A stretch of DNA of 64,000 bases from Halichondria panicea. Its lineage: Eukaryota; Porifera; Demospongiae; Suberitida; Halichondriidae. How positions within the stretch are numbered: position 1 is the first letter of the stretch; every line of letters begins with the position of its first letter. The notes under the pieces were generated by a model. The model worked only from the letters and a program-made list of their open reading frames with translations, was not told the DNA's origin and did not search any database. Both the position numbers and the translations under genes were made by a program. The stretch is from the NCBI RefSeq assembly GCF_963675165.1, contig NC_087382.1, forward strand, positions 5,938,315-6,002,314. The letters are read 5' to 3'. Below are positions 1-10,200 of the stretch, piece by piece.

Positions 1-1
1 G

Positions 2-2983
2 CAGTCAAACGTAATGTTCACTGGAATGAATATTGTCAGCAATAACAATGGCCCTGTTTATGCTTTCAACAGTCGAGTCGAGTTTAATGGACCTACAACA
101 CTCAGTAACAATCGTGGTGCGTTGGGTGGAGCTATAAGCCTTGTCCTGAGTCAAATGTATATAAATACGGAAGGAGTAATTATCTCCAACAACAAGGCTA
201 CCTCTGGAGGGGGGATATTTCTGAGAGAGAGTACACTCTTTGTAAATAAGCCAATAAAGATCTATCACAACACAGCACATGATGGTGGAGGGATTTATAC
301 ACATTCAAGTACAGTTGAATTTCAATCTCCAACTCGTGGGGGTACAAATAAACACGAGATTACTGACAACAATGCTGAAAATAATGGTGGAGGTGTTTAT
401 GCAGTAGCTACAACTATTAAACTAACTCAATCGTACGTTAACATTAACTCAAACACAGCTAACGCTAATGGAGGTGGAATTTATCTACAACAAACTTCAA
501 AAGTGTACCTATTTAAAGAAAATGAAGAAGCTAAGACTTGGAATGAATTTTTTATCAAGTTAATGATTAACAACAACTCGGCTCAGTATGGAGGGGGAAT
601 ATTTGTGGCAGATGGCACAGAGAGTGGTGCCTGCAGAGTAGGGGCCACAGACGATAATGCTAGTCAAACCATTTTTGCTGGCTGTTTCATTCAAACAATT
701 AAATTGTATGGGAACCGCTATTATAATTATCAAAACCATTTCAACACATTCATGATTAACAACACAGCTACCCAGTCAGGAGCAGACATCTACGGAGGTC
801 TGTTGGACAGGTGTGCAGTAAACAAATATGCTGAATATGACACATCAAATGGATCTGGATTGGACTACATAAATAACACCATAAAATCCTATACCAAATT
901 AACCATCTCATCTAGGCCTGTTAAAATAATTTTTTGCAAAAATGACTGTAATATTATTTCTATAAAAAAGGGACACACGTTTAAAATCAGTGTTATGGCT
1001 GTTGACCAAGTTGGAAATCCAATGAATGCCACAATTCACAGTTCTGTTATCACTGAGAGTAGGGTTGATCGTCTTAAAGAAGGACAGGCAGAACAAGAAG
1101 TTGGCAATCAATGCACAGAATTAGAGTACAATGTATTCTCACAAGACAGCTCTGCTCAAATGGAACTCTATGCTGAGGGTCCATGCATCAATTTGGGGAT
1201 TTCAAGACAACTTATTAACATTCATTTTCAACCCTGCATATGCCCTATTGGGCTCAAACCAGTTCAGTCAGACATTGAGTGTAAGTGTGACTGTGATCCA
1301 GACTTGCAGCAAAGATATCAGATAACAAATTGTTTCGAGGAAAATGGAACCATAATTCTGGAAAGAAATAACAACACATGGACAGAGGTCATAAATACTA
1401 CCAACGGAACAGGGTATGTTGTTAGCAGCTGTACACTTGACTATTGCGTACAAAAACCAGTTAACATCAGTCTAAGTAACCGTGAAAAACAATGTGCCTA
1501 CAATCGAAGTGGTGTCTTGTGTGGAGAATGTGAACCAGGACTCAGTCTTGTCTTGGCTACATCAAACTGTAAAAAATGTTCTAATATTTACCTTCTTCTA
1601 CTAATACCATTTGCGCTGGCTGGCATATTGCTAGTTTCTTTAATTCTCGTGCTCAACATCACTATAGCAACCGGAAACATTCATGGCCTCATATTTTACG
1701 CCAACATAGTAGCTGCTAATAGAGCAATTTTCTTTCCTAGTTTAAACAACTTTGTAACAGTTTTTATATCATGGGTGAATCTTGACCTGGGAATTGACAC
1801 GTGCTTTTACGATGGAATGAACTCTCAAGGAAAAGTGCTCCTTCAACTTGTCTTTCCCGCTTACTTGTTTCTTCTAATGTTTCTTATTATAATTTTGAGC
1901 AAGTACTTTGACTCATTTTCAAAGCTCCTCTCTAACAGGAACCCAGTTGCTGCCCTAGGCACACTCGTTCTACTCTCTTACTCTAAATTCTTACGGTTTA
2001 TCGTTGCTGCACTACAAAACAGGGTCTTGGAATATTCCGACGGTTCAACCAAGACTGTTTGGTTGTTTGACGGCAATGTGCTATACTTCACTCCCAATAA
2101 CATTCCTCAGTTTGTTGCTGCTATTATAATCCTCATTGCTGGTGTATTGTTCACTGTACTGCTTTTTTTTGGACAATGGTTTCCTCGCTGCTCCAATGTT
2201 ATGATATGGACCAAGAACACATACTACAATGGTTTCATAGATGCATACCATGCTCCATTCACTCCCAAGCATCGGTACTGGGTGGGACTGCTCCTCTTTG
2301 CTCTGATAGCTCATAATCTAGTAGTTGCCATGGCTCCAAACACTTCTCTCCCTGTGCTATCAGCTGGGTGTATTGCATTCGGACTGATATCATTGACCAA
2401 CCGAGTGCACAAAAAGAAACTTAGTGACTATCTAGAAACATTGTTTCTGCTTAATCTCGGCATTCTATCCATTGGCACTTCATATGTTGTTGAAACACAC
2501 CAACAGCAAGAAACACTGACCATTGTTTCAATGTCTATAGCTTTCATTCTCTTTGTGACAATAATCAGCTACCATTTCTACCACTTTATACTAAAGAAGA
2601 CCAAAACATGGCTTGTAAAAATCTTGACAACTGGGGCTGCATACAAAAGGAACCGACAACATAATAATGCCATGGAAATGCAGCAGCTTGCAGCAAATGA
2701 AATTGATGATGATGACAATGAACAACTTATAGTTGAGCAAATAGACATTGTGGACACACTACCTTACACTGATGGAGCCATGGAAGAAACTGACCCTGAT
2801 CGTTACATCACTCCTCCCATCATCAGACCTGCCACGAGGCCAGACCAGCTGAGAGAGCCTGCCCTGGACGTACTAGCCCCCCTCACCGCAGAGGACTACA
2901 GACCAGCCCCTCCCCCTACAAGAGTCAACCATCGTCCTGTTGTTACACACACAGAAATAGGCCCCATACGCAATGAATTGTGA
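2..2983 (+). CDS. Pmp-repeat multi-pass membrane protein, copy 1 (5' partial)
   Basis: The frame is open from base 2, and the residues before the first Met (QSNV, then MFTGMNI) align with internal sequence of the two downstream paralogues, so this is the 3' part of a gene cut by the window edge, 993 codons visible. In order: beta-helix repeats with GGAI/GGGI and NN(T/S)A motifs (residues 1-290), a beta-sandwich-like stretch around HTFKISVMAVDQVGNP, a Cys-rich stalk (CICPIGLKP, CKCDCDP, CGECEPG, to about 525), 8-9 hydrophobic segments (about 526-867), then a cytoplasmic tail with QLREPALDVLAP and EDYRPAPPP. The family resembles chlamydial polymorphic membrane protein repeats fused to a eukaryotic membrane domain; the ligand is unknown. 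Compared with its neighbours it lacks about nine residues just after the last membrane segment (LKIKEVVKN region). Surface receptor or adhesin is an inference. Confidence 0.88.
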   Translation, partial: QSNVMFTGMNIVSNNNGPVYAFNSRVEFNGPTTLSNNRGALGGAISLVLSQMYINTEGVIISNNKATSGGGIFLRESTLFVNKPIKIYHNTAHDGGGIYTHSSTVEFQSPTRGGTNKHEITDNNAENNGGGVYAVATTIKLTQSYVNINSNTANANGGGIYLQQTSKVYLFKENEEAKTWNEFFIKLMINNNSAQYGGGIFVADGTESGACRVGATDDNASQTIFAGCFIQTIKLYGNRYYNYQNHFNTFMINNTATQSGADIYGGLLDRCAVNKYAEYDTSNGSGLDYINNTIKSYTKLTISSRPVKIIFCKNDCNIISIKKGHTFKISVMAVDQVGNPMNATIHSSVITESRVDRLKEGQAEQEVGNQCTELEYNVFSQDSSAQMELYAEGPCINLGISRQLINIHFQPCICPIGLKPVQSDIECKCDCDPDLQQRYQITNCFEENGTIILERNNNTWTEVINTTNGTGYVVSSCTLDYCVQKPVNISLSNREKQCAYNRSGVLCGECEPGLSLVLATSNCKKCSNIYLLLLIPFALAGILLVSLILVLNITIATGNIHGLIFYANIVAANRAIFFPSLNNFVTVFISWVNLDLGIDTCFYDGMNSQGKVLLQLVFPAYLFLLMFLIIILSKYFDSFSKLLSNRNPVAALGTLVLLSYSKFLRFIVAALQNRVLEYSDGSTKTVWLFDGNVLYFTPNNIPQFVAAIIILIAGVLFTVLLFFGQWFPRCSNVMIWTKNTYYNGFIDAYHAPFTPKHRYWVGLLLFALIAHNLVVAMAPNTSLPVLSAGCIAFGLISLTNRVHKKKLSDYLETLFLLNLGILSIGTSYVVETHQQQETLTIVSMSIAFILFVTIISYHFYHFILKKTKTWLVKILTTGAAYKRNRQHNNAMEMQQLAANEIDDDDNEQLIVEQIDIVDTLPYTDGAMEETDPDRYITPPIIRPATRPDQLREPALDVLAPLTAEDYRPAPPPTRVNHRPVVTHTEIGPIRNEL

Positions 2984-3012
2984 ATTGTCATAATTATTTA
3001 GCTAAGATACCC

Positions 3013-3018
3013 AATAAA
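3013..3018 (+). terminator. Polyadenylation signal of copy 1
   Basis: AATAAA lies 30 bases after the stop codon. The following 3' UTR stretch (GTAGGCGTTGTATAG, AACAGTTACTGTAGTTGGCA) is similar to sequence after the stop of the 7.2 kb paralogue, where the hexamer has decayed to GATAAA. A second AATAAA occurs near 3222. Confidence 0.5.
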
Positions 3019-3690
3019 GTTCGTAGGCGTTGTATAGTTCCAACAGTTACTGTAGTTGGCAATTGTTTATGTAATTAGAGATAGGCTTTTTTGTAGAGAT
3101 AATAATGGATGTTCTATAATTGTGTACTTATTATTTTGATTCCCACAAAATTTTGGCTAGCAAGTATAATTATGTATGCTAGATCTACTATATAATAGAT
3201 TATAATTGTACAATTAGACCAATAAAACAACACATATGCAGTTACTGTATAATCGTTACCATTCCTACACACTTACGCCAATAATCACTAGAGCAATTCT
3301 GTACACTATCAATAAAAACTCACTCAAAGCAATATGATATAGCATGATACCGAGTGTTGTGTGAAACATACAGCACAAGACCGAGGGTGAGCTGCCCGTA
3401 TTTCACAAACTCGGATTTTCAGTGTTTTATAATTACCATGGCGACCCTTACCAAACTATAATTATGCCTCGAGGCTATGACCGTGTCATATATAATACGG
3501 AAGGGCCGGTATGCCTTATATATTACATGATTGTTACCTTGACAACAAAATACAACATTAAACAGTATAATAATAATTATATATACCCTATTAATATAGG
3601 TAACCTCACTGAGGACCATAATTATTAAAGAGGGAACATTGATCAAATTGTGTAGAAAGCTGTTGTCTATAAGTGGTTTGACCAAGATAA

Positions 3691-3965
3691 GGCCACTCCA
3701 AGTGATACTCTGGTTTCTGGTCCACCGCCCGCATCAGATTTTATTCCTGGATTTCTATCTCATTATTGGATTTCTATCTCATTATTTCTACTACGCATGC
3801 GCAGAATGGTCCATGTGGTACAAAATAGTGTGATAATGATATTCATTTGCAAAATAATGAGATTCATAAGGTGAAATTGATAATGACATAATGAGAAAAG
3901 CCGCCCGCCCGCATGCAATTAGAAAAACTTCAGGACCAGAAACCAGAATGTCACTTGGAGTGGCC
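3691..3965. mobile_element. MITE with 33-bp terminal inverted repeats
   Basis: The left end GGCCACTCCAAGTGATACTC (3691-3723) is matched by an inverted right end (3933-3965) over about 33 bases with three or so mismatches, both followed inwards by a GCCCGC/GCGGGC stretch. It abuts the next inverted-repeat element exactly, which suggests nesting. No coding capacity. Confidence 0.65.
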
Positions 3966-4800
3966 TAAACGAACAGAAAGGGATAGGCAACGCCCAGCAC
4001 TTCCGTTGGATGAGGTGAGTTGCTAAAAAGGGGCGTGTAATGAGCAAAAAGGGGTGTGTGCACAGTAAAGATTTAGTATTATAGCAAGCTGTGCTCTTGA
4101 GGAGACACCAGATACACTTAGACATAGGCTATTAATCTTTTAGAGCTGCTTATGCAAAGTGATGAGGAAGTGAGCTCCAAAGGGGGTGTCAGTACTCTCT
4201 ACAAACCATAATAGGTCTGTTCCCAAGTCCTTCAAATGCCATCTCTTCGATCACACAATACAGATAAAGAATCTTGTGTTCCACTTTCTGATACCTAAAC
4301 TGTGCCTTAGAGCACTTCAAACTAGATTACCATGTACAGTAAGAGCAGGAGAGGTACGCAAACTTTCTGGACTTCGGACAAACGTTTCATGGTGCTGCTA
4401 CTACTTCACTGCATTGAGAGCTGGAAAATATGCTTTGTTCCATGCAGTTATACACACTTTAATTCTGTGAAACGTACATGTTATAAAATTATTTCATATT
4501 GGAGATAGAGGTACACAAACTGGCAATTTGGTGTTTTTTCACACAAATCAAGCTGAATAAAAGAAAGCTCAGCACTAACATAGCAGCTGTAGCTATCAGT
4601 AGTGCTGGGTGTATGTGTGCATGATGCCTGATTGCTTCGAATTTCTCTTTTAGGCCCCCTACGATAAAAATAAGCAGATATAGGGATTATTGTATACTTT
4701 CTTGAGCGCAACTCGCCTCCAACCAGAGGGTGCATGTGACATCACACACTGCATTTACCTAGCATCACGTGGGGCGGTGCCTATCCCTTCCTTTCGTTTA
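3966..4800. mobile_element. 835-bp inverted-repeat element, related to the one at 42.4 kb
   Basis: Ends TAAACGAACAGAAAGGGATA and its near-complement at 4778-4800 form imperfect inverted repeats. Most of the body (about 4100-4800) recurs in reverse orientation at about 42445-43115, including shared open-frame stretches that differ by substitutions, as expected of a dispersed non-coding element. The GGGATAGGCAACG core is also similar to the TIR of the 41051-41570 element. Confidence 0.55.
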
Positions 4801-5355
4801 TCTATGGTTTGACCAAAATAATTATCTCCCAGCATAATTATAATTATGGTTGTTGTGAAGATGTGAGCCTCATTACCATGCAGCTACTTACATGATATTC
4901 AGAAAATGTTGCTATACTACACATCTCGTGGCTTTTACCACATTACTATACACCACTATTGACAGCTATTCTGTATGGAGTTATAATTATATAGCTACAT
5001 GTGTTCCTGGTAACACATACGTGTGTATAGCATATATAAAGCTACTGATATAATAATAGTAACGGCAACGCAAACATAATTATATGCAATGCATGCAGTG
5101 TTACCATAATAGAGTTGGTAATAATTATGGTCTTCAATAGTAGTGAGTCACTGCTCCAACTTCTGTCCAATATGATAGAACATATACTCTGTTTGGGGGT
5201 AACATGCTCCAATGCACACTTAATTAGGGACCATTTCATATTTTATTTCCCCCTTTGCACATCTAACCGCATGGTGGCCACTCAGGAGAAAGCAATTACT
5301 AACACAATCTGTCCAATTTGTTTGTAGTCAAAACATCAATTTGACTGTGTACATA

Positions 5356-5577
5356 AGCACACCACATCAAGCTGTGAAGGTTACACCACACATGATTACA
5401 GTCATTGAGGAAGCACACCACATCAAGCTATGAAGGTTACACCACACATGATTATACAGTCATGAGGAAGCACACCACATCAAGCTGTGAAGGTTACACC
5501 ACACATGATTACTGTCATGAGGAAGCACACCACATCAAGCTGTGAAGGTTACACCACATGATTGCATGTCATTGAGG
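5356..5577. repeat. Tandem repeat, about 57 bp x 4
   Basis: Four head-to-tail copies of a unit beginning AAGCACACCACATCAAGCT and containing GTGAAGGTTACACCACA. Copies differ by small indels (ACAGTCATTGAGG versus TACAGTCATGAGG). A minisatellite; there are no unique spacers, so it is not a CRISPR. Confidence 0.85.
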
Positions 5578-6136
5578 TTGCCAACTACTGTCTCTGATCT
5601 AGCCACACCAATAAGCTTCAAAATAATCCCTAGCATAATTATGTTCCCACCTAATGTGCAAACAACCACTCTTTTTACAGTCAGGTTGAGGTGGCCACCA
5701 CTGCATGCATAAACAAATGTCACAGCACTGAGCTCACTACATGCATACCATGTAATGATGTTCACTGGAAAAAGAGTGCATAATTATAGTTGTAGTTGAA
5801 TACAGTACACACAAGCACTATACACATATAATGTTCTCACACTCTTTGGAATTGTTTCATTTCTGTTTTGAAGTCCAGGTGGAACCTCCGACAGAACTTT
5901 GCAAGAAAGAAAAGAATACTGTCCTTTCAAATCTTGGTGTATGTAGGGAGTGCATTGTCGAAATGGGAATGTCATACAAATTTGGTATCATGCAAGTTGT
6001 ACACACATGCAGAGTAATGGGCAAGGGAAATTTAGCATCATGTGAAAAATACGACACAAATTACGCACAAAGTGAAGCGAGACTATACGTACAAATCGAC
6101 ACTTAATAAAGGGATCGATTAAAACACACAAATAAC

Positions 6137-6200
6137 TCTGGTGGGACTGGAACCAACAACCACGCAGGCCACACTAGTGTGGGTGGTATACTAACCATGA
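6137..6200 (-). other. Degenerate tRNA-like sequence, possible SINE head
   Basis: On the minus strand TGGTTAGTATACCACC resembles a pol III A box and GGTTCCAGTCCCACC resembles a B box with a T-stem, about 40 bases apart. No complete cloverleaf can be drawn, so it is more likely a tRNA-derived SINE remnant than a tRNA gene. Confidence 0.25.
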
Positions 6201-6982
6201 ACCTCTTAAACAACACCTGTTTATCACATGTTAGGCTATAAAAAGGGCTATTGAATTGAGGATTGAAAATGTTGGGCACATCACATCACTAACTGAACAA
6301 TCTCTGGGTGGTTTATAGGAGACCAGTGCTGCTTTAAACAATAGGCCATGGCCACAGAGCCTTTTTATTAACAAACCATTATCCTATGCTCTCTTTCTTC
6401 TTTAAACAAATAGAACTGTACCTGCATGGTCACAAAATATGCAGGCCAGTCAAGTATAGACACCTGAAGATGCAGGTATAGTATAATAATTATATAGAAC
6501 ATTGGAATGAGACTATACATGGGAGAACAAGCTGCAACTATTTTTACCTGCTATATAGGCCAGTACAGTATATAAGATAGGGGGACATGAAGCTAATAAC
6601 AGAGGGCGTCACAGGTAGAAAGATTCTCAGGCTGTTATACGTTGTCATGTGATGTGTTACTGAACAGAATGGAGATGCATATATACCTTGATGCTTTATT
6701 GGGTCAAAACAGTCCCACTACTGCAGCGAAAAATCAAAACATCGATTTGCATTGTACAGTCATGTGCATTTGTACATATTGTAATTCAATTTGCTTAGTA
6801 GGATGCATTCTGAAGCTCTTGTGGAGGCCTATTAAATGGTATATGCTCAGATGTATAGGACAGACTGAAATCGGCAGAAAAGCAATTCATATAAATATGA
6901 GTACAACATTGATGACATGCATAAATATTATTATTGTATCTCATGATGTGCATGGGGCCGGTCTCATTGCTTTTAGCACTTG

Positions 6983-7227
6983 TATAAAAACAGAATACTC
7001 TCAACAGCTGGACATAATTCTCTTTTAGGATTAGTTGAATATAAGCTTGTTGACTATAGCAAAACTAGTGACACAGAAATTGAGAGTGCAGCATCAATTA
7101 AACAAGTGAGTTGAAGATTGTGAATATATAGAGCATGCAGTAGATAGAGCATGCAATGTACACAGCTATTTAGCTAATATATGCATTAACATGCCAACAA
7201 TTTTCATCATACATGAACCTCATGCAG
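6983..7227 (+). promoter_or_regulatory. Promoter and 5' UTR intron of membrane-protein copy 2
   Basis: A TATA box (TATAAAA) lies at 6983-6989. A 5' UTR exon around GTGACACAGAAATTGAGAGT ends at a donor AACAA|GTGAGTT (intron from 7106) and the acceptor CATGCAG ends at 7227, six bases before the ATG. The same exon text, donor and acceptor occur before the third paralogue (16140-16300), which is the main support for the intron. If spliced, the in-frame ATG at 7213 is intronic. Confidence 0.5.
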
Positions 7228-7233
7228 ATCGAT

Positions 7234-10200
7234 ATGCTGTCTAGAAGTATTCTCGACTGGTTAGTACTGTTACTGACCCTAGCTACTGTTACCAGGAGCG
7301 AGCACTATCACATTGCCCCGGTAGATTCAACTGATTTGTGTAATGGATATCGAAATGGAACTTGTTTCACTCTCGAACAGCTTGTTCAAACAGACCTGTT
7401 ATCTGGTGGAGACAATCTCACCTTGAGCTTTCTACTTGGAGATCATGTGCTAACTGAGCAGTTATTGATTCATAACTTCTCACATGTGCAAATCACCGGC
7501 AAAAACACAACTGTAGTTGGATTCCATAGTAGTACGATACTTTTTGTTAGTATTACTCAATTGAGCATTGAAAACTTGAGTTTTGTTGGAGCGAATATGC
7601 GACCTCAAAACACTGATCAAAGTTTGATCATCATTGACGATGCCAACAATACCTATATAAAAAACTGCTACTTTATGGACTTTGAATTACTCAATCAGGC
7701 GGAAACCCACATAGTTAAGATTGCTAATACTCAAACTGTATCAATTGAGAGCACTCTCTTTATGAACAACACTGGTCGGGCACTGCACATTGAGGCTGAT
7801 GGTGTGTACATAACAAATAGCGAGTTCAGTAGAAATGATGGAGGAGTTTATATTAAATCAAACAACGTACTGATCAACAACACGGAGTTTAACTGTAACA
7901 TTGCTGAATACGGAGGAGCAGTAAAAGTGGTATCTAGTACTGTAGTGATCACTCGGTGTAACTTTACAAATAACAAAGCTTCTCAGTATGGTGGAGCCAT
8001 TCATGTTCACTCAGGTAGTGTGTCCATCTTCAACAGTGAGCTGACAAACAACAGAGCTGACTTTGGTGGAGGGATTGGTGTATTTAACTCAGGTAGTGTG
8101 TCTATCTCCAACAGTGAGCTGACAAACAACAATGCTGACTCTGATGGTGGAGCGATTAGTGTTTACTCAGGTAGTGTGTCCATCTCCAACAGCGAGCTGA
8201 TAACCAACAGTGCTGACCGTCATGGTGGAGCGATTCGTGTTTTCCACTCAGGAAATTTGTCTATCTTCAACAGTGAGCTGACAAACAACAGAGCTGACTA
8301 CGGTGGAGCGATTAATGTTTACTCAGATAGTGTGTCCATCTCCAACAGTGAGCTGACAAACAACAGTGCTAATTATGGTGGAGCGATTTATGTTTACTCA
8401 GATAGTGTGTCCATCTCCAACAGTGAGCTGACAAACAATAGTGCTAATTATGGTGGAGCGATTTATGTTTACTCAGATAGTGTGTCCATCTCCAATTACA
8501 GTGAGCTGACAAACAATAGTGCTAATTATGGTGGAGCGATTTATGTTTACTCAGATAGTGTGTCCATCTCCAACAGTGAGCTGACAAACAATAGTGCTAA
8601 TTATGGTGGAGCGATTTATGTTTACTCAGATAGTGTGTCCATCTCCAACAGTGAGCTGACAAACAATAGTGCTAATTATGGTGGAGCGATTTATATTTAC
8701 TTAGGTAGTGTGTCCATCTCCAACAGTGAGCTGACAAACAATAGTGCTAATTATGGTGGAGCGATTTATGTTTACTCAGATAGTGTGTCCATCTCCAACA
8801 GTGAGCTGACAAACAATAGTGCTAATTATGGTGGAGCGATTTATATTTACTTAGGTAGTGTGTCCATCTCCAACAGTGAGCTGAAAAACAATTTTGCTGA
8901 TTTTGGTGGAGCAATTGGTGTTGCCTCAGGTAGTGTGTCTCTCTCCAACAGTGAGCTGACAAACAACAGAGCTGACTTTGGTGGAGCAATTGGTGTTGCC
9001 TCAGGTAATGCATCCATCTCCAACAGTGAGCTGACAAACAACGTTGCTAACTATAGGGGTGGAGCAATTAGTTTTGGTGCCTCGGGTAGTGTGTTTATCT
9101 CCGACATTGAGCTGACATACAACAGTGCTAATGAGGGTGGAGCGATATACATTTTACTATCTTCCAGCTTGATCATCCGAAACACTGACATTACTAATAA
9201 CATAGGCAGTTTGAACATTCAGCAGTCAAAGGTGATATTCACTGGAATGAATATTGTCAGCAATAACAATGTCCCCATTAACGCTTTCAGTAGTCAAGTC
9301 GAGTTTAATGGGCCTACAACAGTCAGTAACAATCGTGGTATGCTTGGAGGAGCCATCAGCGCTGACCAGAGTCAAATGTACATTAACACAGAAGGAGTGA
9401 TCATCACCAACAACACGGCTACCTTTGGAGGAGGAATATTTCTGAAAGAGAGTAAACTCTTTGTAAATGAGCCAATAAAAATATATCACAACACAGCACA
9501 GGATGGTGGAGGGATTTATGCATACTCTAGCAAAGTTGAGTTCCAATCAGTGCAGATGGTAGATGAATATGGTGATCCACTTCCTCCAAATAAACAAAGT
9601 GAGATTGCTCACAACATTGCTGAGAATAATGGTGCAGGTATTTATGCAGACTCTTCTACTATAGAACTTAGACAATCATACGTCAACATTTGTTCAAACA
9701 CAGCAGCCACTAATGGGGGTGGAGTGTATCTCCAGCAGAGCTCGAAACTGTATCTATTAAAAAAGGATAAAGAATTTCAAAGTTCGCCTCAAGATCATTT
9801 ATATATCAAGTTAACGATTAACAACAACTTGGCTCAGTACGGAGGGGGAATATTTGTGGCAGATGACACACAAAGGAGCGCATGTGGAGGAGGGGTCACA
9901 GAAGATAATAATACTCACACCATTTTTGCTGGCTGCTTTATTCAAACAATTCAACTGTATAAGGGGGACAGATATAATAGTCTGAACTATTTCAACACAT
10001 TTATGAATAATAACACGGCTACCCAGTTAGGAGCAGACATCTACGGAGGTCTGTTGGACAGATGCACAGCAAATCAAAATGCCGAATATCACAATTCTTC
10101 AAATGGATTGGAATATATTAGAAAAATCATAGAATTCTCCACCAAATTATCTATATCCACTACACCTATTGAAGTAATTGTTTGCAACAAATCACATATT

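Larger units (their letters stand above)
2984..6982. other. Intergenic DNA between membrane-protein copies 1 and 2
   Basis: No convincing gene. It contains two nested inverted-repeat elements (3691-3965 and 3966-4800), a 57-base tandem repeat (5356-5577) and a degenerate tRNA-like stretch (6137-6200), each listed separately. Short open frames here (for example 5831-6106 and 6642-7028) show no recognisable domain. Confidence 0.6.

Noticed and set aside
4186-4735. Open frames shared with the reverse-oriented copy at 42484-42959, which could indicate a conserved gene.
   Set aside because: They lie within a dispersed inverted-repeat element, and the copies differ by frame-affecting and non-conservative changes.
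5356-5577. CRISPR-like repeat array.
   Set aside because: Units are contiguous with no unique spacers, in a eukaryotic genome; it is a minisatellite.
5831-6106. 91-aa plus-strand frame with several Cys.
   Set aside because: No recognisable domain, overlapped by minus-strand frames of similar length, no supporting promoter or splice context.
6642-7028. 128-aa frame upstream of copy 2.
   Set aside because: Overlaps the TATA box region of the downstream gene and has no domain; composition looks like chance AT-rich DNA.
8822-9041. Minus-strand frames with repeated SAHCWRW...YLRQHQ text, also at 17132-17336.
   Set aside because: Antisense translations of the 75-bp coding repeats; repetition comes from the sense gene.
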